DNA of 64,000 nt, taken from assembly GCF_014646895.1 (NCBI RefSeq), contig NZ_BMOD01000026.1:5018-69017 (forward strand), read 5' to 3'. The DNA comes from Deinococcus roseus. Lineage in GTDB: Bacteria > Deinococcota > Deinococci > Deinococcales > Deinococcaceae. Below, piece after piece: positions 29,969 through 38,242 of the stretch (positions within the stretch are counted from its first letter, which is position 1; each line of letters opens with the position of its first letter). Below the pieces are notes generated by a model that did no database searches, was not told where the DNA came from, and saw only the letters and a list, made by a program, of their open reading frames with translations. The position numbers and the translations under genes were made by a program.

Positions 29969-31666
29969 ATGAAGCCCATGCCAGAGATTGAAAATTCACT
30001 TTTGCAAGATGCTCCCATCGCCTGGGGAAATTACCAATCCCGTTACCAGCACCTCATTGACGGTGTGGTGAATCCAGAAGACATCACGCAGTTTCTGCTG
30101 GACTGGTCTGACCTGGAAACCGAACTGGATCAGGTGCAGGCCGTGCGAACCCTAAGGGCGCACCTGGACACCCGGGATGAAGCAGCCCAGACGGCCTACC
30201 GTGAATTCATGACAGACATTCATCCTGAGCGGGAAAGGGTGAACGGAGCGCTCAAGCAGAAACTGCTGTCTCTGGACCTCAGCCACCTGCCTGCAGATGC
30301 GGTGCGTCTGGTGCGGCGCTTTCAGGCCGATGCCCGTCTGTTCAGAGAGGAGAACATCAAGGTGCAGATGCAGCTCTCTGAACTGGAACAGGAATACACC
30401 CAGATCAATGCCGCCCTGAAAGTGGATTTTCGAGGAGAAAAACTGGGCTTGCCGCAGCTTGCCCCTTTTTTGCTGTCTCCTGACCGCCAGGATCGTGAAG
30501 AAGCCTGGAAAGCCAGCCGTCAGACTTTCCGTGAGGCTGCTCCGGTGCTGGATGATCTGTTTTTGCGGATGTTGAAATTGCGTCGCCTGCTGGCCTGCAA
30601 TGCCGGATATGCCAGCTTCCGGGATTACATGTGGGACAAATACCACCGTTTTGATTACAACCCTCAGGACTGCCTGAATTTCCACCAGACCATCGAGACA
30701 GAAGTGGTGCCTTTCGCACTGGAATTGCTGGAGCAGCATCGGGAACGCCTGGGTCTGGAGGTGCTGCGTCCCTGGGATGCTTACTGGTATGACCGGGTGG
30801 ACCCACCAGACTGTGCTCCTCTGCAGCCTTTCAAAACTGCAGCAGAGCTGGTGGCCAGAAGCGCAGAGGTGTTTTCCAGGCTCAACCCCAGACTTGCCGA
30901 GATGTTCCAGTTGTTCCGGGACCACAAGGCCATGGATCTGGAGGTCAGGGAAAACAAACTGAGTCAGGCGTATTGCACCAGTCTGCCTGTCAGCAAGTTG
31001 CCTTTTGTGTTTCAGCAGGTGGTGGGTACGGCTGGAGATGTTTCAGTGTTCCTGCATGAGTCCGGGCATGCTTTCCATGATTTTCTGAGCATGCACAGCC
31101 AGCGTTTTTACTGGAACCACATGTCTTCCAGTGAGTTCATTGAGGTGCCCTCCACCGCCATGGAGTTGATCACCCTTGATGCACTGGACCCGTTTTTTGA
31201 TCCACAGGAAATGGAGCGCGTAAAAGGGGCGGCCATCTGGCAGATGGTGCACAACCTGCCCCATTGCTGTTTTCTGGATGCCTTCCAGCACTGGGTGTAC
31301 AGCGAGGCCCCTGAAGATGTGACCATTGAAATGCTGGACCAGAAAGCCCTGGAACTTCTGCAGCGTTTCCGTCCAGTGCCAGCCTGGGATGGTTTCGAGG
31401 CAGACCGCAAGAAGTTGTGGCACTTCTTCCATGTGTTTTACGTGCCCTTTTACTACATCGAGTATGCCTTCTGTGGTCTTGGGGCGTTGCAACTCTGGAA
31501 AAACCAGCAGCAAGACCCGGAAAAAACCCTGCAGCAGTACCTGGAGGCCCTGGAAGCTGGAAACAGCCTCTCTGTGCCAGAACTCTATGAAAAGTGTGGT
31601 CTGAACTTCAAATTTGACCGCCAGACCGTGCATGACCTGATGGATTTTGTGCGCAGCCAGGGATGA
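29969..31666 (+). CDS. M3-family oligoendopeptidase
   Basis: 565 residues. The zinc motif HExxH is in FLHESGHAFHDF with the downstream Glu in SSEFIEVPSTAMEL, as in oligoendopeptidase F and relatives. The helical N-terminal part (LEQEYTQINAALKVDFRGEKL) is typical. It cleaves short peptides in the cytoplasm; there is no signal peptide. No ribosome site is visible. TAAAAT at 29965-29970 lies seven bases before ATG 29978 (fourth codon), so the real product may be leaderless and begin at MPEIENS. Element E sits immediately upstream. Confidence 0.9.
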   Translation: MKPMPEIENSLLQDAPIAWGNYQSRYQHLIDGVVNPEDITQFLLDWSDLETELDQVQAVRTLRAHLDTRDEAAQTAYREFMTDIHPERERVNGALKQKLLSLDLSHLPADAVRLVRRFQADARLFREENIKVQMQLSELEQEYTQINAALKVDFRGEKLGLPQLAPFLLSPDRQDREEAWKASRQTFREAAPVLDDLFLRMLKLRRLLACNAGYASFRDYMWDKYHRFDYNPQDCLNFHQTIETEVVPFALELLEQHRERLGLEVLRPWDAYWYDRVDPPDCAPLQPFKTAAELVARSAEVFSRLNPRLAEMFQLFRDHKAMDLEVRENKLSQAYCTSLPVSKLPFVFQQVVGTAGDVSVFLHESGHAFHDFLSMHSQRFYWNHMSSSEFIEVPSTAMELITLDALDPFFDPQEMERVKGAAIWQMVHNLPHCCFLDAFQHWVYSEAPEDVTIEMLDQKALELLQRFRPVPAWDGFEADRKKLWHFFHVFYVPFYYIEYAFCGLGALQLWKNQQQDPEKTLQQYLEALEAGNSLSVPELYEKCGLNFKFDRQTVHDLMDFVRSQG

Positions 31667-31813
31667 TCCAGCGGGAAGGGAACACCATTCAGGATTTTGT
31701 GTTGTTGAGGCAGTTGCAATCACCATGCTTTCCTGCACGGGTCATCTGCCCTCAGCCGTGCCTGTCTGGGGGCTTAAAATCAGGGTACCTCATGCCAGAA
31801 GGAGCGTGTGATC

Positions 31814-32713
31814 ATGACCGAATCGCCCTCCGCCCCGCCCCTGATTCAGATGCTGGAACACCTCTCAGAAGGGGCCTGTCTGATTGACACCCACTTGAAA
31901 CTGCAGTACTGGAACCATGCTGCCCAGCGCATCACCGGGCATGCCTCCAGCGATGTGCTGGGGGGGTACTGCTACGACCACCTGCCCCACACCGACGATG
32001 TGGGCCGCAGCGTCTGGACCCACAATGGCTCGGTGATGCAGGCCATGCAGGGGAAAATTGTGGATTCCACAGTGTTTTCCCGCCATGCCGATGGGCACCG
32101 GATGCACCTGGACGTGCATGCCATTCCCATCCGGGATGCCAGTGGCAATGTGGTCAGCGTGATTGAGCTCTTCCACGAGCACCCCGGTCCCACCCGTGAA
32201 CTGGAAGTGATTCATGATCCCACCCTCAAAGACCCCCTCACCCAGTTGGGCACCCGCAAGTATTTGCTGCAGGTGCTGCAAAGCGCCCTTGCGGATCTGG
32301 TGCAGCATGAACGGCCTTTCGGGGTGCTGTTCATGGACCTGAACGATTTTCAGGAGTTCAACGGGCAGCACGGCACCGGGGTGGGAGACCAGATGCTGAA
32401 ACTCATCGGGCAGATTTTGCTGGGCAGCCTGCGTCCGCTGGACACGGTGGGACGCTGGGATGGTGAGGAGTTCGTGGTGGTGATCCGGCATGCCCATGAA
32501 GCCCAGTTGCGTGGACTGCAGGCCCGTTTGCACACCCTGTTTTCCAGCGCTGCCCTCACCGTGAAAGAGCAGGAACTCCACCCGCAGGTCAGCATGGGCA
32601 CCACCCTGGCGCTTCCCTCTGACACCATTGAAGGCCTGATCACACGTGCCAGACACATGGCGTTGCAGCGCACCCGTCCCGGAATGGAACACCTGCCTCT
32701 GGGCTGGGGATGA
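31814..32713 (+). CDS. PAS-GGDEF protein with degenerate cyclase motif
   Basis: 299 residues: PAS (about 10-125, with MLEHLSEGACLIDTHLKLQYWNHAAQRITGH) and a GGDEF-type domain (about 135-295). The signature is WDGEEF rather than GGEEF. The metal and substrate loop reads MDLNDFQEFNGQHG, where DLD-FK-ND is usual, so several binding residues are changed. Diguanylate cyclase activity is therefore uncertain; it may be a c-di-GMP or GTP sensor. ATG 31814 follows AAGGAG by nine bases; a GTG at 31808 is possible. Confidence 0.82.
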   Translation: MTESPSAPPLIQMLEHLSEGACLIDTHLKLQYWNHAAQRITGHASSDVLGGYCYDHLPHTDDVGRSVWTHNGSVMQAMQGKIVDSTVFSRHADGHRMHLDVHAIPIRDASGNVVSVIELFHEHPGPTRELEVIHDPTLKDPLTQLGTRKYLLQVLQSALADLVQHERPFGVLFMDLNDFQEFNGQHGTGVGDQMLKLIGQILLGSLRPLDTVGRWDGEEFVVVIRHAHEAQLRGLQARLHTLFSSAALTVKEQELHPQVSMGTTLALPSDTIEGLITRARHMALQRTRPGMEHLPLGWG

Positions 32714-32768
32714 TGGGATTCAGGGTGAGGGCAAGCTGTTCCAATGGGAGCATCTGAAACAGCACCAT

Positions 32769-32807
32769 GGGTGGAGGGTCTGCTTTGAAAGCCATCCACC
32801 CTTTTTT
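32769..32807 (+). terminator. terminator of the PAS-GGDEF gene
   Basis: GGGTGGA ... TCCACCC stem with an inner GCTT/AAGC, then TTTTTT. Confidence 0.8.
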
Positions 32808-32834
32808 CAGCATCCTTCGGCTTAAAATGAAGGC

Positions 32835-33416
32835 ATGAATACGGGTCGCATATTGAAAGTTGCCGGAGGTGCCCTGCTGGCCGTGGTGGGTTTGCAGCAG
32901 AAGGGTGCCCGCAGAATTGCCCTCACCGGACTGGGTGGAGCATTGATTTACAGCGGGCTGAAGCCGCAGGATGAACTTTCTGCCCTGACCTCCAGCGGAG
33001 ACATCTACCTGGAGGACAGCGTGGTGCTGCACAAGCCCCTCTCCGAGGTGTACATCCAGCTTCGCAATTTTCCCAATTTGCCGCAGGTTTTCTCCCACCT
33101 GGAGAAAGTGGAGTTCCGGGGGGACCAGGTGAACTTCAAGGGACAGGTGCCGCTGGGCATGCTGGCAGACTGGGACATCGAAATGGTCTTTGATGACCAC
33201 CAGGAGCGGTTTGGCTGGCGCTCCAAGCCCGGCAGCATGCTGGACACGGCAGGCAGCCTGACCTTCCAGAAGATCGATGCCGAAAACACCCGTGTGCATG
33301 TGGCCCTCTCCTACAAATTGCCCAGAGAGCTGCAAAGCGTCTGGAAGGACCAGCTCACCCCTGAGCGTTTGAGGGCAGATCTGGAAGCCTACAAACGCAA
33401 GGTGGAACGTGTTTGA
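32835..33416 (+). CDS. SRPBCC-domain protein with N-terminal hydrophobic segment
   Basis: 193 residues. An N-terminal glycine-rich hydrophobic part (ILKVAGGALLAVVGLQQKGARRIALTGLGGALIYSGL, about 5-42) is followed by a START/SRPBCC-like fold (SVVLHKPLSEVYIQLRNFPNLPQVFSHLEKVEF ... DWDIEMVFDDHQERFGWRSKPGSMLDTAGSLTFQ). Similar proteins bear a polyketide-cyclase/coenzyme-Q-binding type domain and occur near membranes; the ligand is unknown. TAAAAT lies six bases before the ATG, suggesting leaderless translation. The end overlaps the M20 peptidase start by 8 bases. Confidence 0.8.
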   Translation: MNTGRILKVAGGALLAVVGLQQKGARRIALTGLGGALIYSGLKPQDELSALTSSGDIYLEDSVVLHKPLSEVYIQLRNFPNLPQVFSHLEKVEFRGDQVNFKGQVPLGMLADWDIEMVFDDHQERFGWRSKPGSMLDTAGSLTFQKIDAENTRVHVALSYKLPRELQSVWKDQLTPERLRADLEAYKRKVERV

Positions 33417-34527
33417 AGGCCTGTCGTTCCTGCAGGAACTGCTGAAAACCCGCTCCTACACCGGTTCTGAAGGCCCCATCGGGCAGCGGGTGGTGCAGGA
33501 GATGAAGCTTCTCGGTTTTGACCACGCTTACCTGGATGAAAGCGGAAACGCCATCGGGGTGGTGCGGGGCAAAGCGTGTGGAGAGGCCCTGCTGCTGATT
33601 TCCCACCTGGACCATGTGCATGAAGGGGATGTGGACCTCTGGGAGCACCCCCCATATGCGGCTGTGCTGGAAAAAAACGTGTTGCATGGCCGGGGAACTG
33701 TAGACATCAAAGGCCCCCTCAGTGCCCAGATTTACGCGCTGGGAGGTTTGCTGCAGCGGGGAGAGCGCCCTGCAAAAGACGTGGTGCTGGCCGCTTTTGT
33801 GGAGGAGGAAACCGGAGGGAAGGGCATTGCTGAATTTCTGTCCCGAATGCCTTTCACCCTCCCTGACGGTGAGGTGCTGAAACTCACCGGAGCGGTGGTG
33901 GGAGAACCCAGCAGCAATCAGGTGATGCTGGGACACCGTGGCGTGGCCCACGTGACCCTGGTGTTCAAGGGGGCTGCGCACCATGCTTCTTTTGGACTGC
34001 ATGACCAGAACCCCATGTTTGAACTGGCTGAATTTCTGGGGCGGCTCAGACAGTATGACCTTCCAGTGCATCCCATTGTGGGAGAGCACACCCTGACGCC
34101 CACCCAGATCAGCTGTGACAGCGGCTCGGAGAACGTCACCTCGAATACCGTCAGCCTGGTGCTGGACTGGCGCAGTACCAGCACCCCCGAAGAGATGCGC
34201 CAGATTTTGAAAACCCTCACAGCAGGCCTGAAAGTAGAGTACCAGGTGTTTGAACTGTGGACGCTCAAGAACACCCCTGGATTTCACATCGAGGCAGACC
34301 ACCCGCTGGTGCAAAACCTGCAGCAGCACGTCAAAAGCATCCACGATGGATTTGGCATCTGGAACTTCGCCACCGATGGCCGCTACACCCACGCCCACAA
34401 CATCCCCACGGTGGGCTTCGGACCGGGCAACCCCAGGCTGGCCCACACCGTCCATGAACACATCCACCTGGAAGAATTGCAGCAGCATGTGGAGGTGCTG
34501 CAAAAGTTCCTGCTGGACCTGCAGTAA
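33409..34527 (+). CDS. M20-family metallopeptidase/deacylase
   Basis: 372 residues of the ArgE/DapE/carboxypeptidase-G2 family. Metal ligands are visible in ISHLDHVHEGD, GRGTVDIKGPLSA, AFVEEETGGKG and GAVVGEPSSN, with the C-terminal VHEHIHLEEL. The dimerisation (lid) domain starts near HRGVAHVTLVFKG. Such enzymes remove an amino acid or acyl group from small amide substrates; close relatives (YgeY/DapE-like) have unclear substrates. The GTG start at 33409 lies inside the end of the SRPBCC gene with AAGGTGG before it, so it is translationally coupled. Confidence 0.88.
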   Translation: MFEGLSFLQELLKTRSYTGSEGPIGQRVVQEMKLLGFDHAYLDESGNAIGVVRGKACGEALLLISHLDHVHEGDVDLWEHPPYAAVLEKNVLHGRGTVDIKGPLSAQIYALGGLLQRGERPAKDVVLAAFVEEETGGKGIAEFLSRMPFTLPDGEVLKLTGAVVGEPSSNQVMLGHRGVAHVTLVFKGAAHHASFGLHDQNPMFELAEFLGRLRQYDLPVHPIVGEHTLTPTQISCDSGSENVTSNTVSLVLDWRSTSTPEEMRQILKTLTAGLKVEYQVFELWTLKNTPGFHIEADHPLVQNLQQHVKSIHDGFGIWNFATDGRYTHAHNIPTVGFGPGNPRLAHTVHEHIHLEELQQHVEVLQKFLLDLQ

Positions 34528-34609
34528 ATTCTCCCTGGGGAGAAGTGGGCTTCTTGCTCGTCAAAGTCAGAAGTTCAGTGAAACCCCCCGTGGGCCTGGG
34601 CAATCTGGC

Positions 34610-34637
34610 CTTCTGCTTTCTGCTTTCTGCTTTCTGC
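34610..34637 (+). repeat. heptanucleotide repeat before the lipid-kinase gene
   Basis: Four 7-base units (CTTCTGC, TTTCTGC three times), 43 bases before the next start codon. Same unit family as at 29061. Confidence 0.85.
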
Positions 34638-34679
34638 AAGTACAATGAAATCAGTTTTAACCCCTGGACTGACCTATAT

Positions 34680-35597
34680 ATGCTGAAAGAACTGCTTGTC
34701 ATTCGAAATCCCCGATCAGGACAGGGCATGCTCCCCCTGGACGGCTTTTTGCACCTGCTTCACGAAGAAGATTACGGCATCACCGTGCGCTATTTGCATC
34801 GCAATTTGCTGGTGCAGGATTTGCTTTACGATGCCAGCAAATACCATGCGGTGATTGCCGCCGGAGGAGACGGGACGGTCAGCAGCGTTGCCCATGCCAT
34901 GATCGGACTGGATACACCCATGCTGGCTTACCCTGCTGGAACCGCCAACCTGATTTCCCAGAACCTGGGTTTGCTGCCCAGCGTGCGGGAGCTGGCCCAG
35001 GTGGTTAAAGACGGTGAAATCCTCACGTGTGATCTGGCAGAGTTCCATGTGCAGGACATGACTTTTGGTTTCACCATGGTGGCTGGCGCGGGCCTGGATG
35101 CAGACATGATCCGGGAAAGCGAATCCCTGAAACCCAACTTTGGGGCGCTGGCCTACTTCATGGGGGTGTTCAAGAACCTGCGGGCCACCGAGGCCGATCT
35201 GCTGCTGGAACTGGACGGTGTGGCGGTCAGAACCCGTGGCATGAGCGTGCTGCTGGCCAACTTCGGAATGGTCAATTTTGGCATTCCCATCGCTCCGGGC
35301 ATTGACCCTTCAGACGGTCTGCTCAGCGTGGTGGTGGTGAAGGGGAACACCCCTCTGGCCATCGTGCCCAAAATCATGGATTCCTTTGTGAGCCGCATGG
35401 GCCTGAGAACCATACCTGCTCCAGAAGGGGTGGAAATCTACACCTGCAAAACCGTGCGCATCCAGTCGGACCCGCCCCTGCCTGTGCAGTACGACGGAGA
35501 ATTGCTGGATGCCACCACCCCCCTGACCGCCAGGGTGATTCCCCACGCCGTCAAATTTCTGGTGCCTTCCCGTTTGCAGGGCCGCACCAGCTCCTGA
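34680..35597 (+). CDS. diacylglycerol-kinase-family lipid kinase
   Basis: 305 residues. Family motifs: LLVIRNPRSGQG, VIAAGGDGTVSSVAHAMIG (the GGDGT nucleotide-binding motif), LAYPAGTANLISQNLGL and VQYDGELLD near the C-terminus. The fold is that of YegS/DgkB/BmrU-like enzymes that phosphorylate diacylglycerol or related lipids at the inner membrane face. Start ATG 34680 has no ribosome site; TATATA precedes it directly. The heptanucleotide repeat sits in the presumed promoter region. Confidence 0.9.
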   Translation: MLKELLVIRNPRSGQGMLPLDGFLHLLHEEDYGITVRYLHRNLLVQDLLYDASKYHAVIAAGGDGTVSSVAHAMIGLDTPMLAYPAGTANLISQNLGLLPSVRELAQVVKDGEILTCDLAEFHVQDMTFGFTMVAGAGLDADMIRESESLKPNFGALAYFMGVFKNLRATEADLLLELDGVAVRTRGMSVLLANFGMVNFGIPIAPGIDPSDGLLSVVVVKGNTPLAIVPKIMDSFVSRMGLRTIPAPEGVEIYTCKTVRIQSDPPLPVQYDGELLDATTPLTARVIPHAVKFLVPSRLQGRTSS

Positions 35598-35628
35598 AAT
35601 CTGGACAGCCTGAATTTTGCCAGCGTGA

Positions 35629-36375
35629 TCAGCTTCTGGAAAGCAGTTGCTGGGCCAGTTCCAGGTCTCCATCTTTGTCCACATCGGTCCCGATGCTGGC
35701 GTACCCGGTGGGCATGGCACTGACCGAGACCCCCAGGATGCTGCCAATTTTGTGTTCCAGCCTTTCCAGGCTGAGCTGACCGGTCAGCAGCCTGATCAGC
35801 GTGCCCATCCCAATCAAGCCTGCCAGTTTCAGTGGGTTTTTGCGGTGGGCCAGCATCTCTTTCAACCTGGGCAAAAAGGTGCTGACGATTTCAGGCTTGA
35901 GGATGAAGATGTTGCCCCCGGTGAAAGTGCCATCTTTCAGGCGAGCATAGGTGCGTTTGACCCCAGGATAGGCTTTCTCGCAGTCCTCTTTGCGCACGAT
36001 GGGGTAGACCAGACCGCTGTCTGGAGCACTGGCCAGCACCTCCCGCAGTTCGGATGCAGTCATCATGGGGATGTCTGCCGTCACCACCAGCACCCGGTTC
36101 CCTGCAGGCATGTTTTGCACCCCATACTCCAGGTTGCCAATCAGGCTTCCCTGGTCCGGCAAGGTCTGGTGAATCAGGGTCTGAATTTCTGGCGGGGTGG
36201 GTCCAATGTATGCGATGTGGGCAATCACACCTGAATCCCTCAGGGCTTCCAGCACATACACACCCATGGCTTTCCCATGAATGGGAATCAGGGGCTTGAC
36301 CGGGACATGGTGGGCGGCAGCAAAAGGATCGCTGGGATCTCCTCCGCCAAGGACAAGGGCGTTCCAGTGGGTCAT
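35629..36375 (-). CDS. nucleotidyltransferase (MobA-like NTP transferase)
   Basis: 248 residues with a nucleotide-sugar/MobA-like N-terminus (NALVLGGGDPSDPFAAAHHVPVKPLIPIHGKAMGVYVLEAL), VLVVTADIPMM (metal-binding Asp) and YASIGTDVDKDGDLELAQ at the end. These proteins transfer NMP to a sugar phosphate or cofactor. The Ser/Asp insertion after LGGG is a departure from the usual GxGTRM loop. It converges on the lipid-kinase gene, 31 bases apart. Confidence 0.82.
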   Translation of the reverse strand: MTHWNALVLGGGDPSDPFAAAHHVPVKPLIPIHGKAMGVYVLEALRDSGVIAHIAYIGPTPPEIQTLIHQTLPDQGSLIGNLEYGVQNMPAGNRVLVVTADIPMMTASELREVLASAPDSGLVYPIVRKEDCEKAYPGVKRTYARLKDGTFTGGNIFILKPEIVSTFLPRLKEMLAHRKNPLKLAGLIGMGTLIRLLTGQLSLERLEHKIGSILGVSVSAMPTGYASIGTDVDKDGDLELAQQLLSRS

Positions 36376-36401
36376 GACGCTTCATGGTACCCGAAAACAA
36401 T

Positions 36402-36416
36402 GCCGAGGGCGAAAAG
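36402..36416 (+). repeat. copy of the 15-mer found inside nrdJ
   Basis: GCCGAGGGCGAAAAG, identical to 21451-21465 inside nrdJ. Confidence 0.8.
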
Positions 36417-36443
36417 CACAATTCAGAGATGATGGATCCATAC

Positions 36444-36470
36444 TGTAGGGGCGAGGCGTGCCTCGCCCTC
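36444..36470. repeat. GTAGGGGCG palindromic repeat, copy 1
   Basis: TGTAGGGGCGAGGC-GT-GCCTCGCCC: a near-perfect palindrome headed by TGTAGGGG. Confidence 0.8.
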
Positions 36471-36493
36471 CTGGTAGAAATTTCAAACCAGAC

Positions 36494-36519
36494 CTGTAGG
36501 GGCGCAGCACGCTGCGCCC
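36494..36519. repeat. GTAGGGGCG palindromic repeat, copy 2
   Basis: CTGTAGGGGCGCAGC-AC-GCTGCGCCC, 50 bases after copy 1; the stem differs from copy 1 but pairing is kept. Confidence 0.8.
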
Positions 36520-36570
36520 AACGGCAACCACCTCAAAACGCCTTGCCGGGTTGCTGCTGGTCCTGGCTTT

Positions 36571-37746
36571 TTACACCCGCTCTTTTAAAAACCCCGCAAT
36601 TTTCTGGGCCGCTTCTTGCAGCATAGCGGGTTCACGGACCAGCGCAAAACGCACGAAGCCTTCTCCTCTGGTCCCGAAGGCCCGTCCTGGAGCCACGGTC
36701 ACACCCGTTTCACGGGCAAGGTCCAGGGCAAAATCAAAAGAGGAGATGGGTGCAGGAATCCTGGCCCACACGTACATGCTGGCCTGGGGCACAGAGATGT
36801 CCCATCCGGTTCCCCTGAGGGCCTGACAGAGCGCGTCCCGGCGTTCCATCAGGCGCCGGGCATCCTGCCGGGTGTGGGATCTGGGGAGGCCCAGAGCGGC
36901 AATGCCTGCCCGCTGGATGCCCACGTACTGGTTGAAGTCCACAGCACTTTTCAGCTGTTCCAGGGCTGCAATGGCGTCTTTGTTGCCTGCGGCCCAGCCC
37001 AGCCTGAACCCTCCCAGGTGGAAGCTTTTGGAGATGCTGTACAGCTCCACTGCGCAGCCCATGGCCCCTTTTGCATCCAGCACACTCGGGGCCTCGTAAT
37101 CTCCGAAGACCATGTCCACATAGGGAAAATCGTGGATCAGCAGGATGTCATGCTGCAAACAGAAATCCACAGCCTGCTGCATGAATTCAGGGGTGGCGAC
37201 CCCTGAGGTGGGATTGTTGGGGTAAGACAGCACCAGCACGCTGGCCCGCGCAGCCACGTCTGCAGGAATGGCTTGCAGGTCTGGCAGGAAGTTCTGGTCT
37301 TCCTGCAAGGGGACCAGATGGGTCTGCAGGCCTGCAATGGCCACGGCGCCCAGGTAACTGGGGTAACCCGGATCAGGCAGCAGGATCAGGTCTCCGGGGT
37401 TGGTGGTGGCCAGCAGCAGGTTGGAGAAGCCTTCCTGGGAGCCAATCAGGGGCAGCAGTTCTCTGGCAGGGTCCAGCTTTTGCCCGAAGCGCTGCTGGTG
37501 CCAGTCTGCCACCGCTTCCAGCAGGGGGGTGAATCCGCTGCGCAGGCAGTAACCGTAGGTGCTGGGATCCCACACGGCATCGGAAAGGGCCTGCAGCGCC
37601 ACCTGGGGAGGGGGCAAATCTGAGGCCCCAATGCTCAGGTCAATCAGGGAAAGGCCACGGGCCAGGGCCGCTTTTTTGGCGGCGTCCATCTGCAGGAACA
37701 CACTCTCGGGCATCTGGGACACCCTGCTGGAGGTAAAACGCTTCAC
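36571..37746 (-). CDS. class I/II PLP aminotransferase
   Basis: 391 residues. Aminotransferase fold I motifs: LSIGASDLPPP, SQEGFSNLLLA, LPDPGYPSYLGAV, LSYPNNPTSGVA, HDFPYVDMVFGD and SISKSFHLGGFRLGWAAGN (PLP Lys). It resembles LL-diaminopimelate or alanine/glutamate-type aminotransferases; the substrate cannot be fixed. GTG 37746 is preceded by CTGGAGTC. The gene stands apart from the NfeD gene by 48 bases in the same direction, so it may be the last gene of that transcript. Confidence 0.88.
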   Translation of the reverse strand: MKRFTSSRVSQMPESVFLQMDAAKKAALARGLSLIDLSIGASDLPPPQVALQALSDAVWDPSTYGYCLRSGFTPLLEAVADWHQQRFGQKLDPARELLPLIGSQEGFSNLLLATTNPGDLILLPDPGYPSYLGAVAIAGLQTHLVPLQEDQNFLPDLQAIPADVAARASVLVLSYPNNPTSGVATPEFMQQAVDFCLQHDILLIHDFPYVDMVFGDYEAPSVLDAKGAMGCAVELYSISKSFHLGGFRLGWAAGNKDAIAALEQLKSAVDFNQYVGIQRAGIAALGLPRSHTRQDARRLMERRDALCQALRGTGWDISVPQASMYVWARIPAPISSFDFALDLARETGVTVAPGRAFGTRGEGFVRFALVREPAMLQEAAQKIAGFLKERV

Positions 37747-37794
37747 GACTCCAGCTTACCTTGCAGGCAGGGGGGTGTGTCAGCCCTGTGCCAG

Positions 37795-38238
37795 TCAGAC
37801 CTGCTCTACAGGCACCACTTCCAGGGTGCTGTTGTGCGCGGCCACAATGCGCACTTTGCTGCCCACCGGGGCATCTGGACCGCTGGCTTTCCACACCGAA
37901 TCTCCAACCTTGATCTTGCCCTGACCCATCTGGATGGGCACGGTCACCGTGCAAATTTTGCCGATCAGGGCATCGGTGCGGTCATTGAGGTTTTCGCTGG
38001 TTTTGGGGTTCAGTTGCTTCAGGTACACCCCCCTCAAGGTGCCCACCAGCACCACCGAGAGCACAGCGAAGATGAGCACCTGCACCTGACCCGAAAGGGC
38101 TGGAACCAGCCAGGACAGCAACCCTGTGGCCATGGCCCCCAGCCCCAGCCACAGCAGGAACACCCCTGGCAGCATGATTTCCAGCACCATCAGGATGCCG
38201 CCCAGAATCCACCAGTGCCACGGATTCAGCCAGTCCAT
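37795..38238 (-). CDS. NfeD-family membrane protein
   Basis: 147 residues: two to three TM helices (about residues 7-55: WHWWILGGILMVLEIMLPGVFLLWLGLGAMATGLLSWLV) and a C-terminal OB-fold domain (LIGKICTVTVPIQMGQGKIKVGDSVWKASG...GSKVRIVAAHNSTLEVVPV), the classic short NfeD. These partner with SPFH proteins in membrane microdomains and quality control. The start at 38238 lies 5 bases beyond the SPFH stop with AAGGAG inside that gene, so the pair is one operon. Confidence 0.92.
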   Translation of the reverse strand: MDWLNPWHWWILGGILMVLEIMLPGVFLLWLGLGAMATGLLSWLVPALSGQVQVLIFAVLSVVLVGTLRGVYLKQLNPKTSENLNDRTDALIGKICTVTVPIQMGQGKIKVGDSVWKASGPDAPVGSKVRIVAAHNSTLEVVPVEQV

Positions 38239-38242
38239 GCCA

